In this document: one piece after another, positions 10,838 through 22,557 of the stretch
Layout of the letters: the number at the start of each line of letters is the position of its first letter
How positions within the stretch are numbered: the first letter of the stretch is position 1
Source: Panicum virgatum
Lineage: Eukaryota > Streptophyta > Magnoliopsida > Poales > Poaceae
Length of the DNA stretch: 64,000 nucleotides
Assembly (NCBI RefSeq): GCF_016808335.1
Contig: NC_053137.1
Location: 6,709,904-6,773,903, forward strand
Direction: 5' to 3'
Made by a program: the position numbers and the translations under genes
Notes under the pieces: generated by a model
What the model saw: the letters and a program-made list of their open reading frames with translations, nothing else
The model's database searches: none
What the model was told of the DNA's origin: nothing

Positions 10838-11452
10838 CTGCTGCCAATGCCAAGGGTTGTGCTGGATATGTATGAAAATGCAGAGCAAATAATGCTTGAC
10901 TGGCTGAAGCCAGTGCTCAATCTTCAGCGACTGATGACTGCAGTGGCTGCACAGTGCTGCAGTTTCTTAGCGCAAAGCATACCCTTGGCCATCAAATCTC
11001 TGTGCGCTCTGACTTATTAATAAAAGCCTCTAATTGACTAAGTAAAGTAAATTCAACTACTTCTTTTTCATTATTGGTAATGGTTCATACAGAAAAAGTA
11101 CACGACACGTACTCACTATAAAAAAAAACTCTTCATGTGTGACTAGCCACATTTGTTTCTCCTTCACCCGTAGCATGATGGTTTGAGTATATTAGTGGCT
11201 CGGAAGTAATGTATAAATATATATAAACTGTAGGGGCTTGGCACAGCGTGGTGTTCAACTGATTATCTTATGCTTCCCCCCTTCCACATTTTGCGCTTTC
11301 AGGGAGACAAAATTGTTTCACTTTACGTGTGTGTTCTAATTAATAGTAACGTGTAGGGATTGAGAGGAATTAGGAAAATATGTTGCAGTTGCAGCACGCA
11401 GACTTGGGAGGTAGAGATATGTTCTCTATTATTGTTGTTAGCAGGCACTAAT
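10838..11452. other. Intergenic, no gene seen
   Basis: AT-rich sequence with only short, unrecognised ORFs and no clear repeat structure. Confidence 0.6.
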
Positions 11453-13345
11453 TGTCGGATCCCGTTTCCGAGATCCACTGTGCTTACTGTACCAGTTCCT
11501 GGATCATTAGTTGGTACACACAGATACACAGAAATGGTACAGAAAGCCTGACATCACATTCAATACATATAACAGAGTCTTACACAAACCTTTATAAGGT
11601 TCTTACATAACGGCTCGCAGGCCGCGAACTTTTATTACATAGCAGAAGCACTACGCAAACACCCAACACTACAGGCAAAAGTTTGGGTGCATGCGAAACC
11701 CTAACTAAGCGTCTTCGTCTACGCCGAACTCGTCTTCTGCATCTTCTGCTGAAAAATATGACGACGGGTGGGGTGAGTACATAATGTACTCGGCAAGTCC
11801 CATCTTTTAAATAAAGGTTTATTTAGATGCATGGGGTAAGGCAAGGGAGGGCTTGGGTTTAGTTTTGCGGAAAAGCTGATTTTAATGCATGTGTGAAATC
11901 TTGCTATGTTTCTTTGGAAAAGAAAAGATACGAATGGAGTATACTTCATCATATAGGTTTTGGCCCTGGGGAAGATACTTCAATCCCGCCAGTTTCCGTG
12001 CTTAAAAGCACACTGCCACACTTTGGCATCTCCACACAGCTTTACCCGACATCTCGGCATCTGAGTTCGGGATTCTATTCCATCTAGCACACACACACAA
12101 AGACTTCCGAAATCCTAATCACTGTGACTTCACCATAGCATGCCTAAGACCGCAGGCACGGCTATCCGGATAGATTTTATCTCTGCAGAGTTTGCATACT
12201 TTACCCACACGATGTACTTGAGTTACGTCAAGTACAACTTGATCTCGCACACGCATAGCACATACAGCCCACAACCACCACGGAACAACCAGGGGCCCAA
12301 TTAGCACACAGCTAATCAAGGATATAGTTCAGTTCACGACACGGTACGCCACACAGGTCCCGTGCCGGGGCCAGACTCTGGTACGCCACACAGGTCCCCG
12401 GTCCGCTCCTGGTGTCCGTTGCACCCTGCCTCCAGGTGAATTGCGGCTCTAAGCCTATGGGTTCGTCACCAAGTCCGTCCTAGGTCGGACATGTGGTTGC
12501 AAGAAAGAAATGCTAGGTGATGACCACAACGACAATCCTTAAATGGTAGGGCAGACTCTCCGTAACATATGCACAAAGTAGGTGCATAGCCATGTCTTTC
12601 CCAGCTCAAAACAGTTTTAAAACCATTTATAGAGTCACACGAGAAAATGTCGTTTTTGAATGTTTTGCGATAGCAAAGCACCTAGCCTAAGCATTGGAAA
12701 TAATAATTTTGACCTAGGATTATCAAGGGATCAGGGTGCTCAAAAATCAAGGAGTGGTTTAATCAACAAATTTGGGTAACCATTATCCGGGAGAAAAATA
12801 TTCTAAAAGACACATCATGCAAGAAGTAAAACGTTCAATTTAAATGTTGGTCATATTTTATATTTGCGAAAATTCTGGGTTCAATATGATCAAGGAGGGG
12901 CGATAGGACTTGCCTTCAAACTCGTCGAATGGTTCTTCAACGTAGTCCGGGTCTTCGGGATCGTCGTCGAACGCGGCGTTGTTCGAACCTACGCACGTAC
13001 GTCGAACGTTACTAACGGCTTGGACGAACGCGATCAAACAAACTAGCACACAACATTTGGAAATAAACTTTAATTTGAGTAAATTTGGTATGGTTGCATA
13101 GATCTTGATTTTAGAAAAATTTAGGAACAAGAATCGTCAAATTTGGATGAAAAATGAGAAAGTTATGGCTTAGGGAAGTTTTAAAACCTAGAAATTGTGA
13201 AACCAGGGAATATTCCTAAGAATATCCTCGGTCCAGGGGCCTTTTTGCAAGAACCAGGGACTGAAACGTAATAAAAACTAAACTTCCAGGGGTCTGGCTA
13301 TAAAAATCAGCCCAAGGACTTCTATATTTTAAAACCAGGGACTAC
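11453..13345 (-). mobile_element. Probable solo LTR of a gypsy-type retrotransposon
   Basis: On the minus strand the sequence ends ...CGGGATCCGACA (plus strand TGTCGGATCCCG at 11453), as expected for an LTR 3' end. It contains stretches that resemble long grass gypsy LTRs: a short acidic DDDPEDPDYVEEPFDEFEG-like ORF (12858-13130, minus) and a region around 11780 resembling segments common in such LTRs. No gag or pol sequence is present. The 5' boundary near 13345 is estimated and no target duplication could be confirmed. A short direct repeat (GGTACGCCACACAGGTCC at 12343 and 12380) lies inside. The assignment rests on remembered family features and needs a database match. Confidence 0.4.
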
Positions 13346-14430
13346 GGGCATGTCGCCTAACACTGAAAGAATAGCGCCGGTTAAATCCTAGAATAAATCC
13401 CCGAAAGCTTTTTGACTGCTTTCAACGATTATTAATACAGATATGTATCACTAATATACATACATATATACTACAACTTGGTGTTTTTGCATGTTTTTCT
13501 CACATATTAATATGCATATTACTATATACAACCATCTCATCAAACTTTGGTTCAAAACTCAACCGATATGACGGAGTGCAAAATGACATCTCGATGCGAT
13601 GTATATTTTTAAATAATGAGCAAATATGTTGATGTTATTGAGCTCTTGATGTTAAATATGGAGTGCAAATATATGTACGCGCAGTTTTAATTCAGCACGT
13701 ACATGCAGTATTGAGAAGCGATTATTAATGTCATTAATGTGTGGATGTGTCATGGATCTACCCAAGCAGCGCGCATCGACATCTTCTTCATATTCACGTG
13801 GACATGGGCCTCGCGGATAGAGATGGCAATGGATACATACCCGTCGGGTATTGGCCACCCGTACCCGTACCCGCTAGAACTAAATTTTACCCGTCGGGTT
13901 ACCCGTACCCGTACACTGGTAGGAAAATACTTCCATACCCGTACCCGGCGGGTAATTTATACCCGACGGGTAACCCGTACCCGAAAAAGCATACCCGAGA
14001 ATTACATATAAATATCACATATTCATATGAAAAATAATTCATTTCAAACTAAAATTGGAGTGAGTGTGGAGTAGGATTTGAAGGAGAATTCAACAATATA
14101 TATACTAGGAGGGATTAATTGGATTTGGGCCAAATTCATGGGTCATATGGGCTAAAATGAGTTAGACACTTAAGATGGCTTATTTTTTTGTGCGGGTATT
14201 TCTTACCCGCGGGTAGGCGGGTATGGGTAGTATACATCCGCACCCGTACCCGCCATACCCGACGGGTACAAGATTTTGCCCAATAATATACCCACGGGTA
14301 GAAAACTCATTCCATACCCGTCTTCTTATCGGGTAAAACCCGTCGGGTACTCGGATTTCGGGTACCCATTGCCATCTTGACTCGCGGAGGATGATGGTCC
14401 AAGTCGTCGCAAGACTTCTCCTTCACGGTA
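13346..14430. repeat. NLR-upstream-like segment, first copy (split by a hAT element)
   Basis: Outside the hAT insertion (13818-14380) this segment aligns with 17325-17760, the DNA leading into the complete NLR gene. Shared landmarks are GGTTAAATCCTAGAATAAATCC, a run around ACAGATATGTATCACTAATATAC, CAACCGATATGACGGAGTGC, and GGTCCAAGTCGTC after the insertion. No NLR coding sequence follows here, so it looks like the remnant upstream region of another NLR copy or a dispersed repeat duplicated with it. Confidence 0.7.
13818..14380. mobile_element. hAT element rich in CCCGTA/CGGGTA repeats
   Basis: A 563-bp element starts TAGAGATGGCAATGG and ends CCATTGCCATCTTGA, with a perfect 8-bp target duplication CTCGCGGA (13810-13817 and 14381-14388). 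Both subterminal regions are crowded with ACCCGTACCCG and CGGGTA motifs, the kind of arrays hAT transposases bind. The homologous site at about 17732 lacks the insertion. No transposase is present. Confidence 0.9.
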
Positions 14431-14525
14431 TTAACCACCGTCCTGCTGCCTGGCCCGCATCAACGACCATATTAAATGTTGGCATGATCGGAAATAGGCA
14501 CACTACTAAATCATTGGTGAGATAG

Positions 14526-14812
14526 GTGTGTTTGGGAGCACTCCACTTTAAAAAAATAATAGCTCCACTCTAAAATAAAAATCACTGCGTTCGGCAGGCT
14601 GTAGCTGGAGGCTGGAGCTGGAGTGCTGTGAGAGAAAAATACTATTACCTGGTTGGTGGCTGGAGGTTGGAGCTGGAGGGATGTGAGAGGGAAATACTGT
14701 AGCGCTGGAGAGTAAACCACCCGCCGAACACAGTAAATACCCAAACAAGACAACTAGCATCTTTCCACTCCACAAAAAATGTGGAGCATCTCAAGGGGTG
14801 CTCCACCGAAAT
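14526..14812. repeat. Nested MITE-like repeats with internal duplication
   Basis: An inner unit (14584-14734) has termini ACTGCGTTCGGC and GCCGAACACAGT. It contains two tandem versions of a GGCTGGAG-type stretch, each ending GTGAGAG...AAATACT. It sits inside an outer inverted structure running from GGGAGCACTCCAC to GTGGAGCATCTC...GTGCTCC. Superfamily is not certain. Confidence 0.5.
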
Positions 14813-14974
14813 ATGGAATAGGTGGAGTGAGGAAGAAATTACCCATAATGCCTAAAACATCCTTAATTTTGGAAACAGAGAGAGCACTGTGGATCCATTT
14901 TTTCTAATGATTGTATGCGTGTTCACTTGTACAGAAAGAAAGCTTGGTGTAAAAAATTCTTGAATCATTCGGTC

Positions 14975-16620
14975 CACTGCTGGAGAATGTCATATTGGTA
15001 CCAGCACGTTAGTGCCGGTCAAATAGGAGCCGGCACTAACGTGCCTCTGCAGTACAAGGCGGGCACGTTAGTGCCGGTTAGAAACACCAGCCGGCACTAA
15101 CGTACCAGCCCCCAACGGTCCGAGCACATGCCACAACGTTCAAAAGACACGTTAATGCCGGCTGGAAATTCTAGCCGGCACTAACTTGGTCAATTGCAAG
15201 TTAGTGCCGGCTGGTGGCTCTAGCCGGCACTAAAAGTCCACACTTAGTGACGGCTAGAGCCACCAGCCGGCACTAAATTGCCTTGTATATACCAGGCACT
15301 CCTTCTTCCCCAACCCGACCATTTCATTTGGCCGAGCTCCTCCTCTCTCTCATGGCGTGTTAGAGGGGAGGTGCTGTCCATTTTCCCCCAAATTTGTGAG
15401 GATTTCACCCATCCAAGTGCACTAAAGGTTAGTAGCTTCTTCCACTCTTCTTTCACGGTGTTTATTCTTTGTTTCATGCTTTCTAGATAAAGAAAATAGT
15501 GATTGTTGAGGAAAAATGAGCATAATTTTCCGATTTGTTCATTAATTTGAGCAAAATAGAATCGATTTGTTACTTTTTAGAGAAGGTTTTCTAGATAGTT
15601 TGACTATGACACATTTAGAGTAATTTTTTTGAATTATTTCACGGGGACATGTGTATATGTTATTATGCAAAATTTTAAGAATTTTAAGGATGAGGGAAAA
15701 TGGGCATGATTTATTAATTTGTTCATTAATTTGAGCAAGGTAGAATTAATTTGTTGCTTTTTAGAGAATGATTACTATATAGTTTGACTATCACACATTT
15801 AGAATGATTTTTTTGAATTATTTCATGGTGACATGTGTATATGTTATTGTGCCAATTTATTTTGCTATAGTTTAAATTTACTAGATAGGTGGCCTATGAC
15901 ACATTTACATTTTTTTTGAATTACTTCATAGTAACCTATTTTTAGGGATAATGAGCATGATTTTTTTTAATTTGTACAGATGGACCGGCAATGGATGCAC
16001 AGAAGCCGGAGCACCTCGGCATGGATTCAGGGTTTAGATTCTTTTCTCAAAGCGGCAATGGCAAATAGGTCGCCAAAGGGTTTAATGTGTTGTCCATGCA
16101 GTGTTTGCGAAAATAAAAAGGAATTCCGAAAAAAATATACTATATGGAATCACCTGACCTTGAATGGTTTCATGAGTAACTATAGTCTTTGGACTAAACA
16201 CGACGAAGTTGGAGTTATGATGGAAGATAATGAAGATGATGACGATGGTGATAACAATCTTCCAGATTGGGCATGGGTTCATGAAGCAGGTGGCTTTCAA
16301 GATGAACCAATGGACGAGGGTGAAGCAAATATTGCACAAGAGGAGCCACCTGACGAGCTAGGTCAGGCGTTGCTTGATGCACAGAAAGACAGTGAAATTG
16401 TGAAGGAGACATTAAAGTTTGAGAAGATGTTGGAGGATCACAAAAGGCCGTTGTTCCCTAGTTTTTCTATCATGGGTCATATTGTGACACACCTTCTAGT
16501 TCATATTGTGACAGAAATAACAGTGGCCATTATTTATATTTGTTTCGGTTCAAATCAAAGGTTGAGATTTTTTACGTACTGCAACAAGAAAATGGTCTCA
16601 CGTCCCGCTTCATAATTGTG
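14975..16620 (+). mobile_element. Truncated CACTA (En/Spm) transposon
   Basis: The left end reads CACTGCTGGAGAA, a CACTA-type terminus, and is followed (about 15005-15280) by many inverted TTAGTGCCGGC / GCCGGCACTAA motifs, typical of CACTA subterminal repeats. An AT-rich leader with an AG acceptor follows, then the N-terminal coding part of a TNP2-type transposase. No convincing right end with a 3-bp target duplication was found, so the 3' boundary is the end of recognisable coding sequence. Confidence 0.75.
15980..16615 (+). pseudogene. CACTA transposase N-terminus (transposase-associated domain), truncated
   Basis: The ORF starts right after an intron-like acceptor (TTTGTACAG|ATG). Its first ~80 residues (MDRQWMHRSR..., CPCSVCENKK, then WNHLTLNGFM..YSLWTKHDE) match the plant transposase-associated domain found at the N-terminus of En/Spm-type TNP2 proteins. 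An acidic linker follows (EDNEDDDDGDNN, LPDWAWVHEAGG). Similarity is lost after LEDHKRPLFP, exactly where family members normally continue into the long catalytic part. The remaining ~50 residues are unrelated, so this is a deletion derivative without the catalytic domain. Confidence 0.8.
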
Positions 16621-16844
16621 TGTCACAACCAGATTAATTATTGGAATTTTGAATCATAATGGGGATTTATTTTTGGAATTCTAAATGATAATGGCGGTCT
16701 CTCTACACCAAGTGGACAAGTGGTGGGCAGTGGACAGTGTCAGCTTGACAGGACAGCAGAATGTTAGGACAGGTGTAGGATACTAAAGCGGGAAATTAAA
16801 GGAGCGTCCACCATCTCGTCGGGATAGCAAGCTCTTGCTTTATA

Positions 16845-17113
16845 CTCACTCTGTAATCGCAAAGGTACTCATAAAGTTAGTCGTTTAGTACAAGGTTTAA
16901 GTCAAATTTTGAAAATATAAATTATGAATAATTTTTAAGTTGTTGAGTTTGAAAATATGAAAATTATATGAATATATTTATCTTAAAAAATATTTTCATA
17001 AAAATATACATATATTATTTTTGATAAATATTTTTATAAAAAAAGAAGTCAAAGTTATGTTTTGAAGATCGTGTTGTTGTCCAAAATAACTTATTTTACT
17101 AGTACGGAGGGAG
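16845..17113. mobile_element. Stowaway-like MITE
   Basis: A 269-bp AT-rich element starts CTCACTCTGTAATC, ends TACGGAGGGAG and is flanked by TA on both sides. Confidence 0.75.
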
Positions 17114-17317
17114 TATTGATTCCTGGCTACTAAAGCCAATTATTGCTTGGCTTCACTAGCTAGTTCTCTCCATACATACCGCATCTGTGTTTACTTGCAT
17201 TGTGTTTTGGAGCTCCAGGCTACTAATGCATACTCTCATAAACGCACGTACACTCACTCCTATAAATACACGCATGCAACTCTACTGCTATGAGCACCTC
17301 CGAGAGACTGAGCCTCG

Positions 17318-17760
17318 CTATCGACGGGCATATCGCCTACTATTGAAAGAATAGTGCCGGTTAAATCCTAGAATAAATCCTCCGAAGCTTCTTAGCTGCT
17401 TTCAGCAATTATTAATACAGATATGTATCACTAATATACATACATATATACTACAACTTGGTGTTTTTGCATGTTTTTCTCGCATATTAATATGCATACT
17501 ACTATGTACAACCATCTCATCTGAACTTTGGTTCAAAACTCAACCGATATGACGGAGTGCAAAATGACATCTCGATGCGATGTTCTTGAGCTCTCGACGT
17601 TAAATAAATATGGAGTGCCTATGTGTGCGTGCGGTTTTAATCCAGCACGGATTATGAAATGATTATTAACGTGTGGATGTGTCCTCCTGGATCTCTTCTT
17701 CGTATTCATGTGGGCGCGGGGCCTCACGCGGAGACTGACGGTCCAAGTCGTCCCAGGACT
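17318..17760. repeat. NLR-upstream segment, second copy
   Basis: It aligns with 13346-13817 plus 14389-14430 and lacks the hAT insertion. It lies about 0.4-0.8 kb upstream of the NLR start codon. The preceding 17220-17320 resembles a common grass dispersed repeat (GAGCACCTCCGAGAGACTGAGC). Confidence 0.7.
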
Positions 17761-18154
17761 TCACGGGTGGCCAGTGGCCTGCCACGCTGCAAACCTGCGT
17801 GCTTACAGGGGCAAGGACCCACCGAGGGGCCGTCCAGTGTCGGGGGTCCCTCCTCTCTGGCTCACTGTCGAGCTGGCTGCTGCTGCACGTCCACTTGTCT
17901 CCTTTAATTTCCACGTTCCTTCACCCACTGCCTCTGCCGCCTGCCCGGCTGCCCGCCTCCTGCTCGAGCTCGCCCAGCCGCTGATGTTGCGGATGAGAAG
18001 AGATAAGTATAAGACTAATTCCGGTGCTCTGAGTCTTCATTTTCCACAAAAGCAGCTTCTCAAACCCATTGTCTAGCTTCTCCCTCTCCACCGAACCCAC
18101 ACAACCGTGTTTCCCTGTGTCCTGTGCGTGTGTTTTGGAGCTCCAGGCGTAGCC
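17761..18154 (+). promoter_or_regulatory. Promoter / 5' UTR region of the complete NLR
   Basis: GC-richer sequence immediately upstream of the NLR ATG at 18155. No unambiguous TATA box was found. Assignment as regulatory DNA is by position only. Confidence 0.4.
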
Positions 18155-21100
18155 ATGGCTCAGGTACTGGCCACCATGGTGGTCGGGCCACTGGTGTCCA
18201 TGGTGAAGGACAAGGCCTCCAGCTACCTCCTGGACCAGTACAAGGTGATGGAGGGAATGGAGGAGCAGCACAAGCTTCTCAAGCGCAAGCTGCCAGCCAT
18301 CCTGGACGTCATCACCGACGCCGAGGAGCAGGCAGCAGCGAAGAGAGAAGGGGCGAAAGTTTGGCTCGAGGAGGTCCGCAAGGTTGCCTACCAGGCGAAT
18401 GATGTCCTAGACGAATTCAAGTACGAGGCGCTGCGCCGCAAAGCCAAGAAGGAGGGGCACTACAAGGCACTCGGCATGGATGTAATAAAGCTCTTCCCTT
18501 CTCACAACCGTATTGTTTTCCGTCACAAAATGGCAAACAAGCTCCGTATGATCTTGAAAGAAATTGATGTCCTCATCGCAGAGATGAATGCATTTAGGTT
18601 CAAATTCAAACCAGGGCCACCAGAGCCCACAAATCACTTGAGGCAGAGTAATTCTGATATCATCGACCCAACAAATATTGTCAGCAGATCGAGAGATGAT
18701 GAGAAGAAGGCGGTTGTTTGTAAATTGCTTGCTCAAGTCGGCAATGAGAATCTCACGGTCCTTCCAATCTTTGGAATGGGGGGATTGGGCAAGACCACCT
18801 TGGCACAGCTCATTTACAATGACCCTGAAATCAGGAAGCATTTTGAGTTACGGCTTTGGGTGTGTGTCTCTGATAACTTTGATGTGGATTCCCTGGCTGA
18901 TAGAATAGTGAAAGAGAATGGTTGTAATCCAAATGGAAGTTCAGCACTGGAGAAGCTTCAAAACGCAGTGAGTGGGAAGAGGTACCTCCTCGTATTGGAT
19001 GATGTCTGGAACCGTGATGAGCACAAGTGGGAAAGGCTGAAGTCCTACCTTCAACATGGTGGTAGAGGTAGCTCACTGCTAACAACAACCCGTGATGACA
19101 AAATTGCTCAGCTAATGGGTACAACAGAAGCCAACAATCTCAAGAGCTTGGATCCAATCTACATAAAGGAAATTATTGAGACAAAAGCATTCGGTTCAAA
19201 ACAAGTAGAGCAAAGGCCTCGTGAACTAGTTGAAATGGTTGGTGACATAGTGAAGAGATGTTCTGGCTCTCCTTTGGCTGCCACAGCTTTGGGCTCTGTA
19301 CTACGTACCAAGACCAGCAAGCAAGAATGGGAAGGTATACTAAATAGAAGCATGATTTGTGATGAGGAAAATGGAATTTTACCAGTACTTAAACTCAGTT
19401 ACAATTGCTTGCCATCATATATGCGGCAATGCTTTGCTTTTTGTGCTATGTTTCCACAGGATTATGAGATTGATGTGCAAAGTCTAATCCACCTATGGAT
19501 GGCCAATGGTTTTATCCCAGAGCAACCAGGAGTGTGTCCTGAAACCATTGGAGAAAAAATTTTCAACGAGCTGACGTCGAGGTCATTTTTTCAGGATTTG
19601 AAAAGCGTCCCATTTGAAGAAAGAATTTCAACTTCTGGAAGCAGTATGAACATGTATTGTTCTAGAATTACTTGTAAGATCCACGACCTTATGCATGATG
19701 TTGCAGAATCTGCTATGGGAAAAGAATGTGCTGCAATAACTACACGCCCGAGCCAAAGTGAGGATGCTATTCATTCAACTCGTCATTTGTATTTATCAGT
19801 CAATCAACCAGAAAATCATTTGAATGCTTCCCTAGAGAAAGGATCTCCAGCTTTCCAAACATTGATATGTGATGGATATGTAAAAGAAGATATGAAGATC
19901 TTATCAAAATACAACTCTATCAGAGCTTTAAAGATCGATCGGGGCTCATTCCTAAGGCCGAAATATCTTCATCACCTGAGGTATCTTGATCTCTCAGAAA
20001 GTGATATTGAAGCGCTTCCTGAAGACATCAGCATCCTATATCATCTGCAAACACTAAACCTTTCTGATTGCCGTGATCTTCAGCGACTTCCAAAGGAACT
20101 GAAGTATTTGACTTCCCTCCGTCACCTCTACACTCACAACTGTCCAAAGTTGAAAAGCATGCCCGCAGAGCTCGGACACCTCACTTGCCTGCAGACACTT
20201 ACATGCTTTGTTGTAGGTACTGACACCGGTTGCAGTAATGTGAGAGAGCTGCGGAATTTGGACCTTGGTGGTAGACTAGAGCTAAGACAACTCGAAAATG
20301 TCGCAAGAGCAGATGTTGTAGAAGCAGAAGGTCTTGGAAATAAGAAAAAACTGACCGAACTGGTGTTAGTATGGACTGATAATGACCAGCAGGCACAGAA
20401 TAATAATCATAAAGAGGTGGTGCAAGGTCTCAAACCTCATGATGGGCTGAAGGCCCTAAGGATATATTCTTGTGGGAGCAGTATTTTTCCATCATGGATG
20501 AATATGTTGAATGGCATGGTGGAGTTTAGGTTATCTTGTTGCAAAAAGCTCGAGAAGCTTCCTGCACTCTGGCAGTTACCAGTTCTGGAAATTCTTGGCC
20601 TGGAAAGATTGCAGAGTTTACATTGTTTGTGCAGCGGTGGTACTACACCTGTCACATTTCCGAAACTGAGGGTGCTTACCTTGTCTGTGATGCCAAATTT
20701 TGAGGCATGGTTGGACACAGATGCTGTACAAGGAGAAAAGCCGATATTTCCCAAGGTTGAGGAGATGCAGATCCATTTGTGTGGAGGTTTGACTGCATTA
20801 CCAAAAGCAGCACCAGTGATTACGGAATCATTTGGCGGAGTTGACACTAAGTGCCGCTCCGCATTTCCAGAACTGAGGGAAATGGTGTTAATGGATTTGA
20901 ATATGTTTGACAGGTGGGAGGCAGTCGAAGGAACTCTAGGAGAAGGGGTAACATTTCCTCGGCTCGAGGAACTGCACATCTATGATTGTGCAAGCCTCAG
21001 TGCACTACCAAAAGGGTCGTTATTGGTTAAACAATCATTTGACGGAGCTGAAACTGTGTGCCCCTGCTCTGCATTTCCCGCACTTAGGAAACTAAGCTTA

Positions 21101-22240
21101 GCTTGTTTGTCGGCCCTTGAGAGGTGGGGCGCTGCCGAAGGAACTCCGGGAGAAGAGGTAACATTTCCTCTGCTGGAGATGTTGGACATTCGTGACTGCC
21201 CGAAGTTGACTGATCTACCTGAAGCGCCGAAGCTAAGTGAATTAGGCATAAAAGGACGTGATCAACATGTGTCCCTACAGGCAGCTAGCAGATACATTCC
21301 TTCACTGTCCATGCTGCGTCTGGACGTGTCACCCGATGACGCGGACACAACATTGCTGCATGTCAAGCAGAAATGGAATCATGAACTCCCCTTGGCAACT
21401 ATGAGGTTAGGTAGGTGCGACCTTCTGTTCTCATCCCACTCAAATGCACTAGCGCTGTGGGCATGTTTTGCACGGCTAGTAGATTTGGCAATTTGGGATT
21501 GCGACGCTCTTGTCTACTGGCCAGAAAACGTGTTCCAGGTCCTGGTATCCCTGAGGAAGTTATGGATTGTGAGATGCAGCAAACTGACAGGACGCACGCA
21601 AGCTTCTGGCGAGCAATCTGCTCCAGGACGGGATGGACTCCTGCCACATCTGGAGTCTCTAGGGATATATGATTGCGCATCTTTGGTAGAGGTTCCCAAC
21701 CTGCCGGCATCTCTCAAGACATTACGTATTGACAGCTGCAGTGATAATCTCAAGTCCATCGTATTCGGTCTGCAGGAGGACACAAGGTTGGCGAGGGGAG
21801 AAGGTGTTGTACAGCTGGACACATCATCATCAATTCCAGGGTCCAGCAGTCGTGAGGCCACAACGTCTACAGCTGTACAGAAGCTGCCATCAGCAACCAA
21901 CCTTCGCTTCCTTCCATGCCTAGAATCTCTAACTATATGGCACTGCAATGGTTTGTCTGAGGTTGCCAATCTTCCTCCGTCTATCAAGACCTTGGACATT
22001 TATGCCTGCGGCAATCTTCAATCCTTATCAGGAGAGCTTCGGTCGCTGGAAGAACTAAATCTCTCTGCTTGCAAAAGCCTGGTATCCTTACCGGATGGGC
22101 CTCAAGCATACTCATCCCTTAGAGTTCTTGGGATTAGATATTGTGATGGTGTGAAGTCGCTCCCACCGAGCCTACAGAGCCGTTTGGGTTGCCTCGAGCG
22201 GAAAGTTCTAGATGCCCGTTATGAAGGTAATATCTACTAG
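18155..22240 (+). CDS. CC-NB-LRR (CNL) disease resistance protein, RGA type
   Basis: A single open exon of 1361 aa. The ATG at 18155 gives the canonical start MAQVLATMVVGPLVSMVKDK. Residues 1 to about 180 form an Rx-type coiled-coil domain with an EDVID-like stretch (AYQANDVLDEFKYEALR). NB-ARC motifs: P-loop GMGGLGKTT (207-215), kinase-2 LLVLDDVW (278-285), GSSLLTTTRD, a GSPLAA variant of GLPLA, CFAFCAMFPQDYEID and an MHD motif (513-515). About 770 residues of irregular LRRs follow. All motifs expected for nucleotide binding are intact, so the protein is probably functional. By family it is a cytoplasmic immune receptor. Relative to the partial paralogue at 1-2217 it lacks one 24-residue LRR. 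It stands immediately upstream of the copy B pyruvate kinase. Confidence 0.95.
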   Translation: MAQVLATMVVGPLVSMVKDKASSYLLDQYKVMEGMEEQHKLLKRKLPAILDVITDAEEQAAAKREGAKVWLEEVRKVAYQANDVLDEFKYEALRRKAKKEGHYKALGMDVIKLFPSHNRIVFRHKMANKLRMILKEIDVLIAEMNAFRFKFKPGPPEPTNHLRQSNSDIIDPTNIVSRSRDDEKKAVVCKLLAQVGNENLTVLPIFGMGGLGKTTLAQLIYNDPEIRKHFELRLWVCVSDNFDVDSLADRIVKENGCNPNGSSALEKLQNAVSGKRYLLVLDDVWNRDEHKWERLKSYLQHGGRGSSLLTTTRDDKIAQLMGTTEANNLKSLDPIYIKEIIETKAFGSKQVEQRPRELVEMVGDIVKRCSGSPLAATALGSVLRTKTSKQEWEGILNRSMICDEENGILPVLKLSYNCLPSYMRQCFAFCAMFPQDYEIDVQSLIHLWMANGFIPEQPGVCPETIGEKIFNELTSRSFFQDLKSVPFEERISTSGSSMNMYCSRITCKIHDLMHDVAESAMGKECAAITTRPSQSEDAIHSTRHLYLSVNQPENHLNASLEKGSPAFQTLICDGYVKEDMKILSKYNSIRALKIDRGSFLRPKYLHHLRYLDLSESDIEALPEDISILYHLQTLNLSDCRDLQRLPKELKYLTSLRHLYTHNCPKLKSMPAELGHLTCLQTLTCFVVGTDTGCSNVRELRNLDLGGRLELRQLENVARADVVEAEGLGNKKKLTELVLVWTDNDQQAQNNNHKEVVQGLKPHDGLKALRIYSCGSSIFPSWMNMLNGMVEFRLSCCKKLEKLPALWQLPVLEILGLERLQSLHCLCSGGTTPVTFPKLRVLTLSVMPNFEAWLDTDAVQGEKPIFPKVEEMQIHLCGGLTALPKAAPVITESFGGVDTKCRSAFPELREMVLMDLNMFDRWEAVEGTLGEGVTFPRLEELHIYDCASLSALPKGSLLVKQSFDGAETVCPCSAFPALRKLSLACLSALERWGAAEGTPGEEVTFPLLEMLDIRDCPKLTDLPEAPKLSELGIKGRDQHVSLQAASRYIPSLSMLRLDVSPDDADTTLLHVKQKWNHELPLATMRLGRCDLLFSSHSNALALWACFARLVDLAIWDCDALVYWPENVFQVLVSLRKLWIVRCSKLTGRTQASGEQSAPGRDGLLPHLESLGIYDCASLVEVPNLPASLKTLRIDSCSDNLKSIVFGLQEDTRLARGEGVVQLDTSSSIPGSSSREATTSTAVQKLPSATNLRFLPCLESLTIWHCNGLSEVANLPPSIKTLDIYACGNLQSLSGELRSLEELNLSACKSLVSLPDGPQAYSSLRVLGIRYCDGVKSLPPSLQSRLGCLERKVLDARYEGNIY

Positions 22241-22557
22241 TTTCCTTGTTTCTTTTAACAAAATGATCAGGAGCTCAATTGGTGTTGTCTAAAACGCAAT
22301 TCTCCACTTAAATATTCTATTAGTTATTACAAGATGAGATATAATTTAGTGATAAACTTTTACGAGAGTCATGTTTAGAACCTCTAGAGATATCCATTGG
22401 CGATACGTACATTATCGGCACCACTAAATCCATTAACTTTTGGATATTGCACATTCACGTTATCTAAACACGTAAATTTAGGCACCAGCATCCTGCACTT
22501 CACTATAGCCATCCTTATATATCTCTTTTTCTTGTTGTCCCTACAAAGGAATTAAAA

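Noticed and set aside
16690..16745. Right end of the CACTA element (GGTGGGCAGTG or GGACAGTG)
   Set aside because: Only the outermost CAGTG matches the left terminus, and the adjacent 3 bp do not duplicate the left flank.
17708..18076. ORF in the NLR upstream region
   Set aside because: It starts with a non-conserved codon, runs through the probable 5' UTR and resembles nothing known. The NLR ATG at 18155 explains the locus.
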